This document shows, piece after piece, positions 60,679-64,000 of a DNA stretch of 64,000 nucleotides (positions within the stretch are counted from its first letter, which is position 1; every line of letters begins with the position of its first letter). This DNA is from RUG14300 sp964391805 (GTDB taxonomy: Bacteria; Bacillota; Clostridia; Christensenellales; CAG-1252): positions 1 through 64,000 of the forward strand of contig CAYMNK010000009.1 of NCBI GenBank assembly GCA_964391805.1, in the 5' to 3' direction. Below the pieces are notes generated by a model. It was given only the letters and a program-made list of their open reading frames with translations, was not told the DNA's origin and ran no database searches. Made by a program: the position numbers and the translations under genes.

Positions 60679-62355
60679 ATGGATTTTCTTACTTTAAAGA
60701 AATCGAATTGTAAAAATTGCTATAAGTGCATTAGACATTGCCCTGTCAAAGCCATTCGTTTTTCGGGTAACCAAGCGCACATTATAGCCGATGAATGCAT
60801 ATTATGCGGACAATGCTTTGTTGTTTGTCCGCAAAATGCAAAATGCATCACCAGTGAGGTTGAAAAGGCAAGAGTGTTGATTCAATCGGGTGACCCGGTT
60901 ATTGTATCGCTTGCTCCTTCTTTTATATCGAATTATAGGAGTATAGGCATCAACGGTATGCGTAAGGCATTGCAAAAATTAGGTTTTGCAGACGCAGAAG
61001 AGACAGCAATAGGTGCGACCATAGTCAAGAACGAATACGAGAGAATGCTCAGAGAAGATTCGAGAGATATCGTGATTTCGTCTTGTTGTCACACCGTCAA
61101 TTTGCTCATTCAAAAGTATTATCCTCACCTTTTGCCGTGTCTTGCTAACGTATTATCGCCCATGCAAGCCCATGCCAAGGATATCAAGCGTAGAATACCC
61201 AATGCCAAGGTTGTATTTATTGGACCGTGCGTTTCCAAAAAACATGAGGCATGGAGTTATGACGGATTAGTGGATGCGGTTTTGACTTATGAAGAGTTGA
61301 CCGATTGGTTGATTGACGAGGGTATAACTATCGAACCCGACATGGATGATGCGAACAAGAGTAGAGCAAGACTTTTCCCGACTACCGGCGGTATACTTAA
61401 GACGATGGCTGAAAAGCTACCTAATTATCAATATTTGGCGATAGACGGCGTGGATAATTGTATATCAGCACTTAAAGAAATCGAACAAGGAAATCTTTAT
61501 AACTGTTTTATCGAGATGTCCGCATGTGTAGGCAGTTGTGTTGACGGACCTATAATGGAAAAGTATCATCACAATAAACTTAAGAGCATCATAGCGGTTA
61601 CATCGTATGCAGGAAGCGAAGACTTCGACGTCGAACAACCCGATATCGGTGATGTGAAGAAGCAGTTTGTGCCCATAGATCCACATGATTCGGGTAACTA
61701 TAGCGAAGACGAAATCAAGAGAGTTCTTCATGAGATGGGTAAGAAAAAGCCCGAAGACGAACTCAATTGCGGATCATGCGGTTACAGTACCTGTCGTGAA
61801 AAGGCAATAGCGGTATTACAAGGTAAAGCCGAAATAGAAATGTGCTTGCCGTATCTAAAAGAAAAAGCGGAGAGCTTTTCCGATTGTATCGTCAACAATA
61901 CACCTAACGGACTTATTGTACTTAACGAAAATCTCGAAGTACAAAAGATAAATGCCGCAGCTCGTAAGATGATGAATATCAGACACTCGTCCGACGTTTT
62001 AGGTGAGCCGGTTATTCGTATACTTGATCCTGCTCCTTTTGTTAAAGTGCTTGAAACATATCGTGGAGTTCGCGATAAGAGAGTGTATTTGGCGGAGTAC
62101 GGTAAGTATGTCGAGCAAACCATCATATATGACGATGCTTATCACCTCATTATATGTATAATGAGAGACGTTACCGAAGAGGAAAGCGAGAAGCATAAAA
62201 AAGAGAACATCAGTCGTCAAACGGTTGAAATTGCCGATAAAGTCGTAGATAAACAAATGCGTATCGTTCAAGAAATTGCATCGCTTTTAGGTGAAACAGC
62301 AGCGGAAACAAAAATTGCGTTGACTAAGTTGAAGGAGTCCATTATCGATGAATGA
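60679..62355 (+). CDS. HydS-like [FeFe]-hydrogenase homologue with PAS domain (putative redox or H2 sensor)
   Basis: 558 residues. Residues about 10-55 carry two [4Fe-4S] clusters (CKNCYKCIRHCP, CILCGQCFVVCP). The H-cluster domain (about 75-355) retains the ligand cysteines in altered motifs: SSCCHT in place of TSCCP, GPCVSKKHEA in place of MPCxxKxxE, and EMSACVGSCVDGP in place of ExMxCxxGCxxGGG. A further iron-sulfur motif (CGSCGYSTC, about 365) precedes a PAS domain (about 395-500) and a terminal helix. Such proteins are classed as sensory rather than catalytic. It overlaps the phosphatase gene by 8 bp. Confidence 0.86.
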   Translation: MDFLTLKKSNCKNCYKCIRHCPVKAIRFSGNQAHIIADECILCGQCFVVCPQNAKCITSEVEKARVLIQSGDPVIVSLAPSFISNYRSIGINGMRKALQKLGFADAEETAIGATIVKNEYERMLREDSRDIVISSCCHTVNLLIQKYYPHLLPCLANVLSPMQAHAKDIKRRIPNAKVVFIGPCVSKKHEAWSYDGLVDAVLTYEELTDWLIDEGITIEPDMDDANKSRARLFPTTGGILKTMAEKLPNYQYLAIDGVDNCISALKEIEQGNLYNCFIEMSACVGSCVDGPIMEKYHHNKLKSIIAVTSYAGSEDFDVEQPDIGDVKKQFVPIDPHDSGNYSEDEIKRVLHEMGKKKPEDELNCGSCGYSTCREKAIAVLQGKAEIEMCLPYLKEKAESFSDCIVNNTPNGLIVLNENLEVQKINAAARKMMNIRHSSDVLGEPVIRILDPAPFVKVLETYRGVRDKRVYLAEYGKYVEQTIIYDDAYHLIICIMRDVTEEESEKHKKENISRQTVEIADKVVDKQMRIVQEIASLLGETAAETKIALTKLKESIIDE

Positions 62356-63520
62356 TTTATGCGTTGATATAGGATACAAAAGTATAAATCACTTTGGCGA
62401 GCAATTATGCGGTGACCACGTAGACGTCGTACATCAAGGTGACAACTCAACCGTTGTTGTTGTTGCGGACGGTTTGGGGAGCGGTGTTAAGGCAAGTATT
62501 TTGTCTACGCTTACCTCTAAGATCATATCCACTATGATGGCTAATGGCTTGACGTTGGAGGATTGCGTATCTACCATTGCTCAAACTTTGCCTATCGATT
62601 CGCAAAGAGGCGTTGCATATTCGACCTTTACCATTATTCACATTGTAGATAATAAAGAGGCTGAAATCATTCAATACGACAACCCTCTTGTTATCTTACT
62701 TAGGGATGCTAAAAACTACGATTATCCTAAAGTTGAGATGAATATCGGTGGTAAGAAGATATATAAATCGGTTGTCAAACTCAAAGAGGGCGATCTATTT
62801 ATAGCGATGAGCGACGGTTGTCCCCATGCCGGACTCGGTATGCGCTATAATTTTGGTTGGAAGCGTTCGGAAATTATCGATTTTATGGAGTCGGTAGCTC
62901 ATGTTGGGTACACAGCCAAGAATTATTCGACCATTTTAGTAGACGAATGTGATAAGCTGTATGGCTATAAGCCTGGTGACGATGTTACCGCTTTGGTTGT
63001 TAAAGTTAGACAGCGTGTACCTATGAATATGCTATTCGGACCACCTGCCAACAGGGATGACCAAAATAAAATGATGGCATTATTCTTTGCCAAGGACGGC
63101 AAGCACATCGTTTGTGGCGGAACCACTTCTTCTATAGTTTCCAAATACTTGGGTAAGCCTATCAAAACAAGCTTGCTTTATTTGTCCGGAGACGTACCCC
63201 CTACAGCCGAGATCGAAGGCGTAGATTTGGTTACCGAGGGCGTAATCACCGTCAATAAAGTTCTTGAATACGCCAAAGATACATTAGGTGATAATAAACT
63301 ATACGAAAAATGGAGCATGGGGCGAGATGGTGCGTGTATGATAGCAAGATTGCTTTTTGAAGAAGCAACCGATATAAACTTCTATGTTGGTAGAGCAATC
63401 AACCCGGCACATCAAAACCCCGATTTGCCCATTAACTTTAATATAAAAATGAATCTTGTCGGAGAGCTATCTAACTGCTTAAGACAGATGGGTAAAAGAA
63501 TAAAAGTGAGTTACTTCTAA
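62348..63520 (+). CDS. SpoIIE-like PP2C-family serine phosphatase
   Basis: 390 residues. The N-terminal PP2C fold shows metal-binding aspartates in VVVADGLGSGVKASILS, then VAYSTFTIIHIVDN, IAMSDGCPHAGLG and the PGDDVTALVVK signature. The C-terminal part (from about residue 230, GPPANRDDQNKMMALFFAKDGKHIVCGGTTSS) is a second domain I do not recognise. The overlap with the HydS-like gene suggests it is the output: a redox or H2 signal from the sensor could control dephosphorylation of an unknown partner. Its substrate is not visible here. Confidence 0.85.
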   Translation: MNDLCVDIGYKSINHFGEQLCGDHVDVVHQGDNSTVVVVADGLGSGVKASILSTLTSKIISTMMANGLTLEDCVSTIAQTLPIDSQRGVAYSTFTIIHIVDNKEAEIIQYDNPLVILLRDAKNYDYPKVEMNIGGKKIYKSVVKLKEGDLFIAMSDGCPHAGLGMRYNFGWKRSEIIDFMESVAHVGYTAKNYSTILVDECDKLYGYKPGDDVTALVVKVRQRVPMNMLFGPPANRDDQNKMMALFFAKDGKHIVCGGTTSSIVSKYLGKPIKTSLLYLSGDVPPTAEIEGVDLVTEGVITVNKVLEYAKDTLGDNKLYEKWSMGRDGACMIARLLFEEATDINFYVGRAINPAHQNPDLPINFNIKMNLVGELSNCLRQMGKRIKVSYF

Positions 63521-63535
63521 GGAGATGATTGACTG

Positions 63536-64000
63536 ATGAGAAAATTTGATACAAATGTACAAGCAATTAAATATGAGGTACTGAGAGAGGTTGCCAAAGA
63601 ATATTGGCAAGGTACTCTTTATGAACATATTTTGGATATTCCCAAAAGGATTGCCCCGGGTAAAAATCCCACAATGCGTTGCTGTGTTTATAAAGAAAGA
63701 GCTATACTTGCCGAAAGAGTTAAGATAGCAATGGGCGGTGGCGAAAACGAAGATAATGTTATCGAGGTTATCGACATTGCATGTGATGAATGCCCCGTTG
63801 GCGGTTATGAAGTTACCAATGCTTGTAGAGGATGTCTTGCACACCGTTGTGAACAAGCATGTAAGTTCGGTGCCATTACGTTTGACCATAATCACGTAGC
63901 ACACATTGATAAATCCAAGTGTAAAGAATGTGGAGCATGTGCTAAGGTTTGTCCATATAATGCTATATATAATTATAAGCGTCCCTGCGAAACTGCTTGT
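63536..64000 (+). CDS. [FeFe] hydrogenase, group B-like, N-terminal part (cut by window edge)
   Basis: The first 155 codons of a gene that runs off the right edge. It begins MRKFDTNVQAIKYEVLRE, and residues about 83-150 carry cysteines of [4Fe-4S] clusters (CDECPVGG, CRGCLAHRCEQAC, CKECGACAKVCPYNA), ending at CETAC. This arrangement fits the ferredoxin-like N terminus of the monomeric or group B [FeFe] hydrogenases of clostridia. It follows the phosphatase by 15 bp with a GGAG ribosome site. The H-cluster motifs that would prove catalysis lie outside the window. Confidence 0.75.
   Translation, partial: MRKFDTNVQAIKYEVLREVAKEYWQGTLYEHILDIPKRIAPGKNPTMRCCVYKERAILAERVKIAMGGGENEDNVIEVIDIACDECPVGGYEVTNACRGCLAHRCEQACKFGAITFDHNHVAHIDKSKCKECGACAKVCPYNAIYNYKRPCETAC

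Overview
The window looks like a chromosomal segment of a low-GC, anaerobic, spore-former-related Bacillota, most likely an uncultured gut Clostridia lineage. I infer this from near-consensus sigma-A promoters (TTGACA-N17-TATAAT), AGGAG ribosome sites, a murB-whiA-dnaE-pfk gene order, reverse rubrerythrin with a PerR-like regulator, ATP- and PPi-dependent phosphofructokinases side by side, and a clustered set of [FeFe]-hydrogenase-type proteins. Species cannot be read from the sequence alone.

Layout. (1) 376-6504, minus strand: a tightly overlapping aromatic amino acid operon, aroB-aroA-aroC-pheA-aroE/aroK fusion-aroQ. (2) 6669-9628: a divergent pair of FAD oxidoreductases of the anaerobic glycerol-3-phosphate dehydrogenase type. 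(3) 9953-12143: a small acidic protein, then a PerR-like repressor with a Fur/PerR-type box on its own -10, and reverse rubrerythrin. (4) 12277-26042: a surface and envelope region with a 1226-residue and a 1900-residue secreted, membrane-anchored protein, plus a DUF1508-repeat membrane protein, with dUTPase between them. (5) 26158-42710: housekeeping genes (tcdA, uvrC, HAD phosphatase, murB, whiA, dnaE, pfkA, pfp, galE, an RlmD-like methyltransferase carrying an inserted ASCH-like domain, an acetyltransferase). (6) 43183-53560: an accessory region with a restriction-modification island (XRE regulator, two methylase-like subunits, GIY-YIG/helicase protein), a Dabb protein, a likely toxin-immunity pair with a duplicated structured leader, an RlmA-type methyltransferase and a membrane protein. 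(7) 54037-58053: a metal-homeostasis cluster (His-rich permease, CobW GTPase with a very long His-rich insert, P-loop/DUF1980-like fusion). (8) A tRNA-Arg(CCG) whose terminator was hit by a complete ISL3-family element with 31-bp inverted repeats and an 8-bp target duplication. (9) 60145-64000: a hydrogenase-sensor operon (two NuoE-like ferredoxins, HydS-like protein with PAS, SpoIIE/PP2C phosphatase, and the start of a group-B-like [FeFe] hydrogenase cut by the window edge).

The most unusual signal is not a gene. Nearly every long intergenic gap holds copies of an approximately 70-80 bp element built from three consecutive short hairpins. Across copies the two arms of each hairpin change together (for example GGAC/GTCC, GGTC/GACC, GGTT/AACC, GTGT/ACAC), while the single-stranded linkers stay conserved. 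A second palindromic family (GGGCGATTA-x-TAATCGCCC) is chained to it. The covariation says that folded RNA or single-stranded DNA, not primary sequence, is what is preserved.
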